Below the pieces are notes generated by a model. The model worked only from the letters and a program-made list of their open reading frames with translations, ran no database searches and was not told where the DNA came from. Shown piece after piece: positions 1 through 7,073 of a stretch of 16,684 bases of DNA. Source of the DNA: Deinococcus ruber (GTDB taxonomy: Bacteria > Deinococcota > Deinococci > Deinococcales > Deinococcaceae). A program made the translations under genes and the position numbers. The stretch's first letter is position 1; every line of letters begins with the position of its first letter. The stretch lies in contig NZ_BMQL01000075.1 in the NCBI RefSeq assembly GCF_014648095.1, positions 1 to 16,684 of the forward strand, written 5' to 3'.

Positions 1-1
1 C

Positions 2-67
2 GCGGGATACTTGGGACAGCAGTTGCGTGTCCTGGTGGAAAAGGCGGCAGCGGGATCCCACCGATGA
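2..67 (+). CDS. C-terminal scrap of a gene entering from the left edge
   Basis: A 21-codon open frame runs in from the window edge and ends in TGA at 65-67. Its residues (...GQQLRVLVEKAAAGSHR) have an ordinary amphipathic protein composition. The fragment is too short to assign. Another frame is also open from position 1 to 222 but looks compositionally random, so this shorter frame is preferred. A weak hairpin, CCGATG (61-66) with CATCGG (77-82), overlaps the stop and could belong to its terminator. Confidence 0.3.
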   Translation, partial: AGYLGQQLRVLVEKAAAGSHR

Positions 68-234
68 GCTTTTTCGCATCGGCACTGGGTCAGAATATTT
101 ATGAGCGCGTAGGAAGGTCAGGAAGGGGCCTGCAAAACGTTTTGAGGGTTAGATCCAGCACACACCCCGAGTTTGGCGGAGTGGGGGCTTTTCACTGTTC
201 CAGCGCGAGGATCTGAACTTCAAAGACCGAGACA

Positions 235-482
235 ACCAGCAGCGACGTTCACATCAAAGGAGCACTGCTGCTTTCTGGTAGGGTGCAGAGGCCTGGGAGT
301 CGATCAGCAACCAGGCGAGGTTGCAGCGCACCCGCTTCCGCCGAAGCAGAGGTGCGCTCCCTTTTGCTATCGTGCGTGGGCCTGGAACGCGAGCTAGGCA
401 AGGTTGCAGCGCACCCACCGTCCTTGAGGTGAGGTGCGTTCCCTTATAGCTGAGCATGCTGCTCGCGTTCCTGGTCCCACGC
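235..482. repeat. Structured noncoding segment with two related hairpin modules
   Basis: No convincing gene lies between 68 and 487. The 15-mer GGTTGCAGCGCACCC occurs at 319-333 and 402-416. In each copy AGCGCACC (325-332; 408-415) pairs with GGTGCGCT (351-358) or GGTGCGTT (433-440), followed by CCCTT. The inner stems differ in sequence but both pair: GCTTC/GAAGC (334-338/343-347) and CACC/GGTG (416-419/428-431), which looks like compensatory change. Further arms are GCCTGG 291-296 with CCAGGC 311-316, and ACCAGCAGC 235-243 with GCTGCT...TGGT 267-279. A near-perfect 21-bp inverted repeat (374-394 with 461-482) encloses module 2. It could be a structured RNA or a small noncoding repeat element; the strand is unknown. 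Confidence 0.6.
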
Positions 483-487
483 TCCGG

Positions 488-1276
488 TTAACGGGTGACG
501 TCCAAAATCAGTTGTGCCGTCTCCGCCGGCATGTCCCACTGCGGATAATGACCGCTGTGTTCAAACCAGTGCAGCGTCGCGTCCGGGAACAGGGCCTGTG
601 CCCGGTGGGCCTGCCGAGGTAAACACACCCGGTCATGCCGGCCCCAGCCGATCACCACCCGTTTCGTCAGGCTGCCCTTGGGCGTTCCCAGCCGCACGTC
701 ACCCTCCTGCATGATCAAGTCGTGCATCAGGTCGTGCGCGGAGGGCGCGGCCGCGTAGGTCTGCATCTCGATCAAGCTGAGCCGGGCATCCAGTGTCCAC
801 GGATGGGTCGAATACTGAGCGTACACCACGCTCCGACCAATGGGGTTGGCGGTCAGCGTGGGCATGAGCGGCTGGAAGAGCCGAATCATCGCCAGCGAGA
901 ACTGGCCGGTGCGGTAGTAGAAGGGTTTTTCCCAGCCGCGCTGGAAGCCCCCCGGATCAAGTGACACCACGGCCCCGACGACGCCGCGTCGTGCCAGTTC
1001 GAGCACCAGCCGAGCGCCCATGGAACTGCCGACCGCATCGATGCCCAGCAGGCCGTGGACCCTCAGAAAGTCTGTGACGGCGTCGGCCAGGGTCGCCACC
1101 GAGCGCTTGCCCACCAAGGGGGCGGTGTGACCGAAGCCTGGGAGGTCAAGAGCGATCACGTCGCGTTGGGCGGTGAGGTCAGCCAGCACGGGCGTCCAGG
1201 AACGCCAACTGCTGCCCAGTCCATGGATGAGTAGCAGGGGTTTGCCCTGCCCGCGACGGTAATAGTTGAACTGCAT
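488..1276 (-). CDS. Alpha/beta hydrolase
   Basis: A 262-aa serine hydrolase of the alpha/beta fold, probably cytoplasmic, with unknown substrate. The oxyanion-hole motif HGLGSS is followed by the nucleophile elbow GSSMGA (G-x-S-x-G). The acid sits in GWGRHD and the catalytic histidine in HSGHYPQWD near the C-terminus, so the triad is complete and in the usual order. The length is normal for this superfamily. The frame is open 42 codons further upstream, but that extension is cysteine- and arginine-rich and unlike the family. The ATG at 1276 fits the usual fold start (MQFNYYRRG) and has a TACCTT box 5 nt upstream. It ends in TAA next to the structured repeat region. An esterase or epoxide-hydrolase-like enzyme are equally possible. 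Confidence 0.9.
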   Translation of the reverse strand: MQFNYYRRGQGKPLLLIHGLGSSWRSWTPVLADLTAQRDVIALDLPGFGHTAPLVGKRSVATLADAVTDFLRVHGLLGIDAVGSSMGARLVLELARRGVVGAVVSLDPGGFQRGWEKPFYYRTGQFSLAMIRLFQPLMPTLTANPIGRSVVYAQYSTHPWTLDARLSLIEMQTYAAAPSAHDLMHDLIMQEGDVRLGTPKGSLTKRVVIGWGRHDRVCLPRQAHRAQALFPDATLHWFEHSGHYPQWDMPAETAQLILDVTR

Positions 1277-1281
1277 GCGGC

Positions 1282-1287
1282 AAGGTA
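1282..1287 (-). promoter_or_regulatory. Putative -10 box of the hydrolase (TACCTT)
   Basis: TACCTT lies 5 nt before the ATG at 1276, consistent with a leaderless transcript. No clear -35 was found. Confidence 0.4.
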
Positions 1288-1344
1288 GCGGGCAACGCGA
1301 AGGGAACCTCCGTTCCACCTCACATATGCAGAGAACTCTAAAGA

Positions 1345-1631
1345 ATGCAGGCGGTGCACACGGAAGCTGATTGCCTGCCTGATCTTGCCCGTCGGGCGTC
1401 ACTGGAACGGTCTGATCTGCTGGACCAAACCGATGACGCGGATCGCGTGAGCATCTGACCGATCCGGTGCTGCGAGAGGGTCTGGCACAACTGCTCGACC
1501 ATCATCAAGCCCTCAAGCTTGCCGTCATCGCTGATGGGTTGGAAGACAGAGAGGTGATGGACGATTTACTCTACTGGCTCGATGCCGAACGCCTGGACCA
1601 ACTGGAGCTGCCGGACAGGCAAGAGGACTGA
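1345..1631 (+). pseudogene. Small acidic protein, probably frameshifted
   Basis: Two overlapping frames read like halves of one protein. The first starts at ATG 1345 and stops at TGA 1456-1458 (37 aa, starts MQAVHTEADCL). The second is open after a TGA near 1434 and ends at TGA 1629-1631 with a coding-like acidic sequence (DPVLREGLAQLL ... LEDREVMDDLL ... WLDAERLDQLEL). A single shift around 1440-1456 would join them into a roughly 90-aa helical protein. Alternatively the second half is a separate gene starting at GTG 1467 (54 aa). No family is recognised. It diverges from the hydrolase and is followed 6 nt later by a perfect 14-bp terminator hairpin, which supports real transcription. Confidence 0.45.
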
Positions 1632-1637
1632 CAGAAC

Positions 1638-1680
1638 AGCAGGGAGCCGCGTCAGATCAAGATCGGCGCGGCTCCCTGCT
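1638..1680. terminator. Perfect 14-bp hairpin terminator
   Basis: AGCAGGGAGCCGCG (1638-1651) pairs perfectly with CGCGGCTCCCTGCT (1667-1680) around a 15-nt loop. There is no T tract on either side. It lies between the converging small genes ending at 1631 (+) and 1716 (-), so it probably serves both directions. Confidence 0.75.
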
Positions 1681-1715
1681 GAATAGAGGCTAGGTGCTGT
1701 CTCTGACCCTGAACT

Positions 1716-2003
1716 TCAACTCCGGAGCAAGGTCGCCCGCAACTGCTGAAGGGCTTCTCCTATCTGCCGAACGGTCTCTTCGGGCGTCAGGGCATGCGCA
1801 GCTGGGGTGGCTCTCTCGTCACCCAAGGGTGTGTGTTTCAGGACGCAGGAAGGTTGAATACGTTCTCCCGCACCTCCACCTTCCAACAGCGTGCGGACCA
1901 GGAGCAAAGCCCGCTCGGCGGTTTCAAGCTGAGAAATGACTTGCTCTTGGCGAACGCACGCCATCAAGGCATATGGCCGCGAACGGGGGGATTCTATCGT
2001 CAT
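1716..2003 (-). CDS. Small hypothetical helical protein
   Basis: 95-aa soluble protein of unrecognised family. The central part (residues about 18-40, RQEQVISQLETAERALLLVR) and the C-terminus (LTPEETVRQIGEALQQLRATLL) look like amphipathic helices, separated by a Gly/Pro-rich linker. The ATG at 2003 is chosen over an upstream in-frame start at 2123 because AAGGA lies 7 nt before it and the upstream extension looks unlike coding sequence. It converges on the 1638-1680 hairpin. No function is inferred. Confidence 0.6.
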   Translation of the reverse strand: MTIESPRSRPYALMACVRQEQVISQLETAERALLLVRTLLEGGGAGERIQPSCVLKHTPLGDERATPAAHALTPEETVRQIGEALQQLRATLLRS

Positions 2004-2183
2004 GGTTGTTTCCTTCTGGCATCCCTGACAGGGAAATGGGGTGGTGTCCTGGCGCACCTGCAACGGCAGTTTTGGGTCAACGTTATTAAACGCGACCGAG
2101 TGGCACTGAATTCTTACCGACACCCCCTGGCCTGGAGGTCATCAGGTCCAAATGCAAGCCTGCCGAATCGCCCGGTACCAACA

Positions 2184-2220
2184 GGGGAGTCGCGCCAGAG
2201 TGAGATGGGCGCGGCTCTTC
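2184..2220. terminator. Hairpin in the intergenic stretch 2004-2363
   Basis: GAGTCGCGCC (2187-2196) pairs with GGCGCGGCTC (2208-2217) with one G-U pair, followed by TTCTG. Loop of 11 nt. It resembles the 1638-1680 hairpin in sequence style (GAGCCGCG core). The remainder of 2004-2363 shows no supported gene. Confidence 0.5.
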
Positions 2221-2363
2221 TGCCATCGTTGCGGGGGCGGGCGGCCCAGCTCGGCAGACACCTTCACTGTGACGGCTGACGGATATGTGTGCCTTACGGG
2301 AGTCTTGAGAAAGTAGATGGGGGGCTCTAGCAATTTCTAACCCCACTGGGGTGAAGTGGGCAC

Positions 2364-2567
2364 ATGCCACAGCTTTCCCCTTTCACTTCCCCCGAGTTGG
2401 CCAAACTCCTTGAACAGATCAACACCCCCGGTCAACGTCTCCCCCAAATGGCCGAGATCAAACTCTCTCTTCTCCTCAACACCGACCCAGAATTCAAAAT
2501 AGCCCTCATTGCTATCATCCAACGTTATCTATTAGGGCAAACACGCACAGCTACTCAAAGCTTGTAA
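2364..2567 (+). CDS. Small hypothetical protein
   Basis: 67-aa ORF with markedly lower GC than its surroundings, suggesting separate acquisition. Residues 5-20 (SPFTSPELAKLLEQIN) and 26-55 are predicted helical and leucine-rich. No membrane segment, metal site or family is recognised. A GGTGAAG stretch lies upstream of the ATG as a weak ribosome binding site. A strong intrinsic terminator starts 28 nt after the stop, which supports this being a real transcription unit. Confidence 0.6.
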   Translation: MPQLSPFTSPELAKLLEQINTPGQRLPQMAEIKLSLLLNTDPEFKIALIAIIQRYLLGQTRTATQSL

Positions 2568-2594
2568 AATGATAGCTACAGGATTATCTAAAAA

Positions 2595-2632
2595 CCCCGC
2601 ACTCTGCCTTCTGGCTCCGGTGCGGGGCTTTT
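2595..2632 (+). terminator. Rho-independent terminator
   Basis: CCCCGCAC (2595-2602) pairs with GTGCGGGG (2620-2627), 17-nt loop, followed by CTTTT. Flanking AAAA at 2591-2594 makes it usable on the minus strand as well, for the response regulator's opposite neighbour. Confidence 0.85.
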
Positions 2633-2719
2633 CTCTGTCGAGGTTCCTCCCATCCCGGTGCTGCTACCGTCGCGCCGCCATGTGAGATCGGCCTTCACCT
2701 GCGGCAATGCCAACGCCTG

Positions 2720-3409
2720 CTAGGGAGTCTCCCCTGCCGCGCCGGTGCGGAGGGCGTAGCCAAAGCCGCGCACGGTGCGCAGATAGTTGTATGCTCCGAG
2801 GTCCCGAAGTTTGGAGCGCAGGTTGGCCATGTGCACGTCAATGACGTTGCTGTCCGCCGCGAGCGTGTCCTTGGTTTTTGTTTTCTGGAGGAGTTCCTGC
2901 CGGGAATACACCCGACCGGGCTGCTCCATCAGCAGCATCAGGATGTCGAACTCGGTCGGTGACAGTCGCACCTCGCGTCCCTGGTACAGCACCAGATGCT
3001 GTTTGACTCGGACTTCTAAGCCTCGCAGTTCAAGGGTTGTCTCTGCGTCGTGGCGCAGTTGCACGGCGATGCGTGCCAGCAACTCCGGAAGCGCAAACGG
3101 CTTGACGATGTAATCATCCGCGCCCAGTGCCAGCAATTCAACTTTTTCCTCAACGGCATCATGGGCGGTGAGGACGATGATCGGGAGTTCACCGCTCCTG
3201 CGCAGCCGCTTGAGGACGTCGCGTCCATCGCCGTCCGGCAAGCCCAGATCCAGCAACAGCAGGTCTGGGGTGTGTTCGCGGGCGCTGGTCAAGCCGGTAA
3301 CCACAGACGTGGCACGGCTGACGAGGTAGCCCGCGTCTGTGAGGTCCAATTGGAGAAGGCGGGCAATATCGTCGTCGTCTTCGATGAGCAGGATGTGCGG
3401 CGGGGCCAT
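2720..3409 (-). CDS. OmpR/PhoB-family response regulator
   Basis: 229-aa two-component response regulator and transcription factor. Residues 1-120 form the receiver domain: acidic pocket EDDDD at 10-14, phospho-acceptor Asp54 in LLLDLGLPDG, conserved Thr81 and Lys103 (IVKPF). Residues about 130-225 form the winged-helix effector domain, ending in the typical TVRGFGYAL. All catalytic residues are present. The ATG at 3409 begins directly at the receiver strand (MAPPHILLIED); the 22-residue upstream extension is rejected as uncharacteristic. A CATGAT box sits exactly 6 nt before this ATG, suggesting a leaderless transcript. No histidine kinase is encoded on either side, so its partner is elsewhere or lost. 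Confidence 0.95.
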   Translation of the reverse strand: MAPPHILLIEDDDDIARLLQLDLTDAGYLVSRATSVVTGLTSAREHTPDLLLLDLGLPDGDGRDVLKRLRRSGELPIIVLTAHDAVEEKVELLALGADDYIVKPFALPELLARIAVQLRHDAETTLELRGLEVRVKQHLVLYQGREVRLSPTEFDILMLLMEQPGRVYSRQELLQKTKTKDTLAADSNVIDVHMANLRSKLRDLGAYNYLRTVRGFGYALRTGAAGETP

Positions 3410-3415
3410 AGCGAC

Positions 3416-3421
3416 ATCATG
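3416..3421 (-). promoter_or_regulatory. Putative -10 of the response regulator (CATGAT)
   Basis: The hexamer ends 6 nt before ATG 3409, the same geometry as several other genes here. No convincing -35. Confidence 0.4.
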
Positions 3422-3647
3422 ACAAGAAGTGATTCCTGTCGTCTTTGGGTTGGCATCATGTGTGTCGTTGCACATCGAAGCGAACTCACGCCCGTGCTGT
3501 GGTAAGCGGTGGAAGGAACGACATGGTTATGGGCCGTTCTCGTGGATGCGGGGCCGCACGAGGCATCGCCTGAGCCCACAGTGTTCTGAGCTGAGAGGGC
3601 CTTGGTGCGTGCTGCACACATCTGACAAGAGCGTACGCCAAGCACCT

Positions 3648-3845
3648 CTAGGGGGTCGGCACGGGTGCCACGGCGATCAATTCCGTCACGCCAACCAGCC
3701 ACACCACGGGACAGACCAGCAGAAGTATCCAGTCCAGCGGCTTGTGAACGCGTTTTCTCCGTCCATTCGCCACGATCCGCACCAGGCTCCACAGCCACAA
3801 GGCAGCACACAGCACCGTGAACGCGATGATCAGGAAAGGAATCAC
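3648..3845 (-). CDS. Small two-pass membrane protein
   Basis: 65-aa protein with two hydrophobic segments, residues about 3-22 (PFLIIAFTVLCAALWLWSLV) and 39-60 (WILLLVCPVVWLVGVTEL), joined by a basic linker (NGRRKRVHK). The linker suggests a cytoplasmic loop with both termini outside. It starts at GTG 3845, whose GTGA overlaps the TGA of the upstream gene, so translation is likely coupled. The architecture resembles short PLDc_N-like or phage-shock-type membrane peptides, but no family is claimed. Confidence 0.7.
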   Translation of the reverse strand: MIPFLIIAFTVLCAALWLWSLVRIVANGRRKRVHKPLDWILLLVCPVVWLVGVTELIAVAPVPTP

Positions 3846-4039
3846 AGTCTTTGAACGAACTGTTCGTGGTCGATCGGTTCGGGTGGGAACGGCTGCTCGT
3901 GGAGCGCCTTGAACACATCCAGACTGCGGGGAGGTCCCCCAAGGCTGGCGCGCTGGAACACCTCACGGAACTGACCCTCATGGCGCTCCAACCGCAGACG
4001 AACGACCTCCGCCAGAATCTCGTCCATCACGTCGCGCAT
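3842..4039 (-). CDS. Small hypothetical charged protein
   Basis: 65-aa soluble protein (MRDVMDEILAEVVRLRLERHEG...) with an amphipathic N-terminal helix and a Pro-rich C-terminal half. Family unknown. It is the middle gene of a tight three-gene cluster: its ATG follows the stop at 4049 by 9 nt and its TGA overlaps the next gene's GTG. A TAGACT box ends 6 nt before the ATG, so an internal leaderless promoter is also possible. Confidence 0.65.
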   Translation of the reverse strand: MRDVMDEILAEVVRLRLERHEGQFREVFQRASLGGPPRSLDVFKALHEQPFPPEPIDHEQFVQRL

Positions 4040-4045
4040 GCCCGC

Positions 4046-4051
4046 AGTCTA
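4046..4051 (-). promoter_or_regulatory. Putative -10 box TAGACT
   Basis: TAGACT followed by GCGGGC and ATG 4039. The same spacer GCGGGC plus ATG follows TACACT at 5327-5332. The box overlaps the TAG stop of the gene upstream. Confidence 0.45.
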
Positions 4052-4252
4052 GCCGTCGTCGATCGGATGTCTCAGGGTTGCCAGAGCGCTCGCCAAGTGC
4101 ACCGACCGCGTCCAAGCGGCGTCCAAGCGGCAGGCGAGCTGCTCAATCTGAGCGCGGCATTGAGCGGCGTTCAGAGAGCGCACCTCCGCCTCCATCTCGC
4201 GGGTGAATTTGTTCTGTGCGTCCCCGCACCTTGTGCCAGCGGTGTCAGACAC
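4049..4252 (-). CDS. Small hypothetical coiled-coil protein
   Basis: 67-aa ORF starting at GTG 4252, with a helical, Ala/Glu/Arg-rich centre (TREMEAEVRSLNAAQCRAQI) typical of a short coiled coil. No family is recognised. It heads a presumed three-gene operon and diverges from the NERD gene across only 23 nt. GGTACT lies 5 nt before the GTG on its strand. An 11-bp palindrome GTGTCAGACAC (4242-4252) overlaps the start and could be an operator. Confidence 0.5.
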   Translation of the reverse strand: MSDTAGTRCGDAQNKFTREMEAEVRSLNAAQCRAQIEQLACRLDAAWTRSVHLASALATLRHPIDDG

Positions 4253-4275
4253 GTTTTAGTACCGTGAGGCTACCG

Positions 4276-5301
4276 ATGATCGCCAAAGACTACGCTGCCC
4301 TACCCACCACCGACCGCTTCCAGCGAGCTGGGGATGAGGCCGAGAAGCAGATGGCCTTCTACCTCAAGCGGGCCTTCGGGGACGATCCTGCCGTGCACGT
4401 CTTCCACAATCTGCGCCTTGAAGACGGCTCAGATGTGGCGCAGATCGATCACCTGATCCTGCACCGCCACGGGGCCATCATCATCGAAAGCAAGAGCGTC
4501 ACCTCGGCCGTTCGCATCAATGAGCGCGACGAGTGGACGCGGCAGTGGAACGGGCGCTGGACCGGCATGCCGTCCCCCGTGTTACAGGCGAGGCGACAGG
4601 CGGACTTTCTCCGCAAGCAGCTGCGGGCTCGGTATGCGGAGTTGCTGGACAAGGCGCTGTTCGGACTGGTGCAGCGGGGCTTCGGGATGTTCGTGTTCGA
4701 TGTGGTGGTGGCGATCAGCGATCAGGGCGTGATCGAACACCGGGGGCAGCTGCCGGAGGTTCGCAAAGCTGATCAGGTGGCCGACCGAGTGCGTGAACTG
4801 ATGCGCGAGCAGGCGGGACTCGCCCATCCGATGAGTAAAGACCCGCGCGCAAAAGAGTGGGGCATGACGCTCAAGCCCGAGGAACTGATCCGCACCAGCG
4901 CTTACCTGCGAAACGCCCACCGTGAACAGCAGGCCAGCCGTGAGCCGCCGCGGCCTCCCTCCCCTGCCCCGCGACCGGCAGACAGGGCCAGCAGACCGGC
5001 CACACCAGCCCCCGAGGTGTACGCCGCCGTCGGACCCGTGCGGCGAGCGGACAGCGCTCCAGCGAAGGTTTCTTCTCCCTCAACGTTTACCTGTTCGAAG
5101 TGCGCCAGTGAACGGCTGGAAGTGGCGTACGGGCAGTACGGCTATTACTTCAAGTGCCTGACCTGCGACGGCAATACCCGCATCGATCTGAAGTGCAAGA
5201 CCTGCAACGGCAAGCTGCGAACCCGTAAGAGCCAGCGTCAGTTCTTCGCCGAATGCAAGACGTGCGACACGTCCAAGCTCTACTTCACCAACCCTAGTTG
5301 A
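4276..5301 (+). CDS. NERD-domain protein with C-terminal zinc ribbons
   Basis: 341-aa predicted nuclease-related protein. Residues about 17-130 match the NERD domain: G-x-E-x-E-like GDEAEKQ at 19-25, core Asp58 in AQIDHLIL, Glu71-x-Lys73 in IIIESKS, and Gln104/Gln108 downstream. This is the PD-(D/E)xK-like catalytic set. A disordered Pro-rich linker (about 222-260) leads to four CxxC pairs (C273/276, C294/297, C307/310, C328/331), forming two zinc ribbons of the topoisomerase I C-terminal type that probably bind DNA. The ATG at 4276 is chosen because GTGAGG lies 6 nt upstream and the NERD domain starts right after it. NERD proteins are often linked to DNA processing or plasmid functions; the substrate here is unknown. 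Confidence 0.88.
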   Translation: MIAKDYAALPTTDRFQRAGDEAEKQMAFYLKRAFGDDPAVHVFHNLRLEDGSDVAQIDHLILHRHGAIIIESKSVTSAVRINERDEWTRQWNGRWTGMPSPVLQARRQADFLRKQLRARYAELLDKALFGLVQRGFGMFVFDVVVAISDQGVIEHRGQLPEVRKADQVADRVRELMREQAGLAHPMSKDPRAKEWGMTLKPEELIRTSAYLRNAHREQQASREPPRPPSPAPRPADRASRPATPAPEVYAAVGPVRRADSAPAKVSSPSTFTCSKCASERLEVAYGQYGYYFKCLTCDGNTRIDLKCKTCNGKLRTRKSQRQFFAECKTCDTSKLYFTNPS

Positions 5302-5326
5302 TCAGCTTGGCTGAAGAATCGGCGTC

Positions 5327-5332
5327 TACACT
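5327..5332 (+). promoter_or_regulatory. Leaderless promoter -10 box TACACT
   Basis: TACACT, GCGGGC, then ATG 5339, with no ribosome binding site. No good -35 at 17 nt. Confidence 0.55.
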
Positions 5333-5338
5333 GCGGGC

Positions 5339-6070
5339 ATGCGACCTCTCAGCATCGGCTTGTTCTTGGTGGCCATGACCTCGTCGGCGTTGGCCGCGAC
5401 CTACAACATGGCCGCGCCCATCCTGCCCGATCCGAAGCTGAGTCCTGGCGACGTGCTGACCAGCGACACTGCCATCATCTGCAAACCGGGGTACACCCAA
5501 ACGGTTCGTAATGTCCCCCAGGCACTGAAAAACCAGGTCTATAAGGAATACGGCATCACCAGCCGCTTGCCCGGTGAGTACGAAATCGACCACATCATCA
5601 GTCTGGAACTGGGTGGTTCAAACAGTGCGAAGAATCTCTACCCGGAGTCCTTTAAGACCCAGCCACTGAACGCGCACGTCAAGGATACGTTGGAGAACAA
5701 ACTCCACGCACTCGCCTGTGCAGGAACCATCACCATGCAGGAGGCCCAGCGAGCCATTGCCAGCAACTGGACCGCCGCCTACGTCAAGTACGTCGGCCCG
5801 CTGCCGGGAGGCGTGTCTCCTGTTTCGTCAGGAACGGTGTCGACCCCAGCACCCACCGCCGTTCAGCAGATTCCGGCCCAGCCGCCGACGAGCGCCAGTG
5901 TCGCGCCTCTGGCTGATGGCAGTTGCCCACCGTCCGCACCGGTCAAACTGAGCAAGGCCGGGATCTATCATCTGCCGACCGGTGACAGCAATTATGGCCG
6001 CACCCATGCCACCCAGTGCTTCACCGATGCTGCCAGCGCGGCGGCTGCCGGATTCCGAGGAGTCAAATGA
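5339..6070 (+). CDS. Secreted HNH-like nuclease
   Basis: 243-aa protein with a Sec signal peptide (residues 1-19, hydrophobic LSIGLFLVAM, cut after ALA), so it acts outside the cytoplasm. Residues about 80-120 carry an HNH-type motif: Asp84-His85 in EIDHIISLELGG, Asn99-Leu100, then N111-x-H113 and Lys115. This is the D-H ... G-G ... N-L-x-P arrangement of ββα-metal nucleases. After a Pro/Thr/Ser-rich linker (about 158-193) comes a small C-terminal domain (196-243: C196, YH at 210-211, NYGRT, C227) resembling modules attached to secreted micrococcal-type nucleases. Its role may be degradation of extracellular DNA or attack on competitors. Its TGA overlaps the next ATG. Confidence 0.82.
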   Translation: MRPLSIGLFLVAMTSSALAATYNMAAPILPDPKLSPGDVLTSDTAIICKPGYTQTVRNVPQALKNQVYKEYGITSRLPGEYEIDHIISLELGGSNSAKNLYPESFKTQPLNAHVKDTLENKLHALACAGTITMQEAQRAIASNWTAAYVKYVGPLPGGVSPVSSGTVSTPAPTAVQQIPAQPPTSASVAPLADGSCPPSAPVKLSKAGIYHLPTGDSNYGRTHATQCFTDAASAAAAGFRGVK

Positions 6071-6423
6071 CTACGCCTGATCACCCCACGCCCATCCTGT
6101 CTCCCTCCATCACCGTCCTCGGCGCGGATCGAGTGGCCACTGACCAGGACCACGCCCTGCTGATCGCAGCTCAGGCCCTGCTGAGTCAGGACGCGCACTT
6201 CCAGGCGCTCACCACACCGACCCTGTCGCGCTGTGAAGTCAACGCCGGATTAGAAGACACCGCGCCGGGCTATCTGTATCTGCGCTACGACGTGCCGAGA
6301 GCCGTTCCCCAGGAATTCTGGGCGCACTGGGGGCACAGCAACCACATCGCCTTCAAATCAGGGCAGGTGAGCGTCGCAAGACCCAAGGCCACGCGGGTTG
6401 AAGAGAACCAAGACAACACTTGA
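6067..6423 (+). CDS. Unknown protein coupled to the secreted nuclease
   Basis: 118-aa cytoplasmic protein without signal peptide or membrane segment. ATG 6067 overlaps the nuclease TGA (ATGA), so the two are likely co-translated. The centre (APGYLYLRYDVPRAVPQEFWAHWG) is aromatic-rich and looks folded; the last 20 residues are charged and flexible. No family is recognised. From context, an immunity or regulatory role for the nuclease is possible, though unproven. Confidence 0.7.
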   Translation: MTTPDHPTPILSPSITVLGADRVATDQDHALLIAAQALLSQDAHFQALTTPTLSRCEVNAGLEDTAPGYLYLRYDVPRAVPQEFWAHWGHSNHIAFKSGQVSVARPKATRVEENQDNT

Positions 6424-6496
6424 ACGCGACCGCTGAGGGGCATGTCTTCGGCGCCGGTCAGCTGCGCGTGCTGCATGTGGCATACACCAACAAAAC

Positions 6497-6522
6497 GCGC
6501 CCACTCCGACTTGAGCGGGCGC
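6497..6522 (-). terminator. Hairpin terminator for the 6541-6975 gene
   Basis: GCGCCC-A-CTC (6497-6506) pairs with GAG-C-GGGCGC (6513-6522), 6-nt loop and one mismatch. On the minus strand the stem is followed by GTTTTG, so it fits the leftward gene ending at 6541. It may also stop the rightward nuclease operon. Confidence 0.7.
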
Positions 6523-6540
6523 ACGGTCGTCAAATGGGCG

Positions 6541-6975
6541 TCAGGACGGGCTCTTCATCTTCAAACACAGCTCGATCAGTCGGTCACGCACCGCGACACT
6601 GTACGAGTTGAACAGCATCTCCAGGTCTTCCAGCTGTACGCCTGGCAGGTGCTGGCCATGCTGGGTCCACGCACGGCGGAGCTCGGCCTGGCCCCAGTCC
6701 AGTAGGCGCTGCTGCGCGTCACACTTGTTGCTCCAGGCCTGCCAGTAGACTTCCGGGTCACCGTCGTCGAGCGCATCCAGGGCGGCGTGACTCTCTTCCT
6801 TGGTCATCGTGCCAGCAGCCCGCGCGGCGTAGATGGGGACGCGGCGTTCGGTGCGGGCGTCCTGCTCCAGCGTGTAGGCGGCCAGCGCCACCAGGTATTC
6901 AGCCTGCGCCTGGGCCATCTGCGCCGACTGCTGACCATCGCACTCCGGCTGCATCAGTGCTGTGCTTGATGTCAC
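6541..6975 (-). CDS. Hypothetical helical protein
   Basis: 144-aa soluble, largely helical protein of unrecognised family. Conserved-looking stretches are TKEESHAALDALDDGDPEVYWQ (about 57-78) and a C-terminal helix (VAVRDRLIELCLKMK). The GTG start at 6975 is supported by GGGGAGG 5 nt upstream. Its GTGA overlaps the TGA of a 33-aa ORF in another frame, implying coupling to an upstream reading frame. It is followed by a good terminator at 6497-6522. Confidence 0.75.
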   Translation of the reverse strand: MTSSTALMQPECDGQQSAQMAQAQAEYLVALAAYTLEQDARTERRVPIYAARAAGTMTKEESHAALDALDDGDPEVYWQAWSNKCDAQQRLLDWGQAELRRAWTQHGQHLPGVQLEDLEMLFNSYSVAVRDRLIELCLKMKSPS

Positions 6976-7073
6976 TCGTTCCTCCCCGCCCGTAACAGCA
7001 GGCCTTCACTGTCATCGATCTCGACATTGATCTTGCCACCCAGGACTTCTCGCAGCAGTCGAGTTTCTCTCAC
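6972..7073 (-). CDS. Short ORF coupled to the 6541-6975 gene
   Basis: 33-aa reading frame from GTG 7073 to TGA 6974-6972, with protein-like composition (LLREVLGGKINVEIDDSEG). The frame is open a further 7 codons upstream, to a TGA, without an ATG. The stop overlaps the next GTG by 4 nt. It lacks its own ribosome binding site and overlaps the lipoprotein-like ORF 7012-7170 in another frame. It may be an overlapping gene or the 3' half of a gene broken by a frameshift near 7080. Confidence 0.4.
   Translation of the reverse strand: MRETRLLREVLGGKINVEIDDSEGLLLRAGRNE

Noticed and set aside
4582..5083. Minus-strand frames opposite the NERD gene
   Set aside because: Arg/Pro-rich shadows without ribosome binding sites; the NERD catalytic motifs fix the coding strand.
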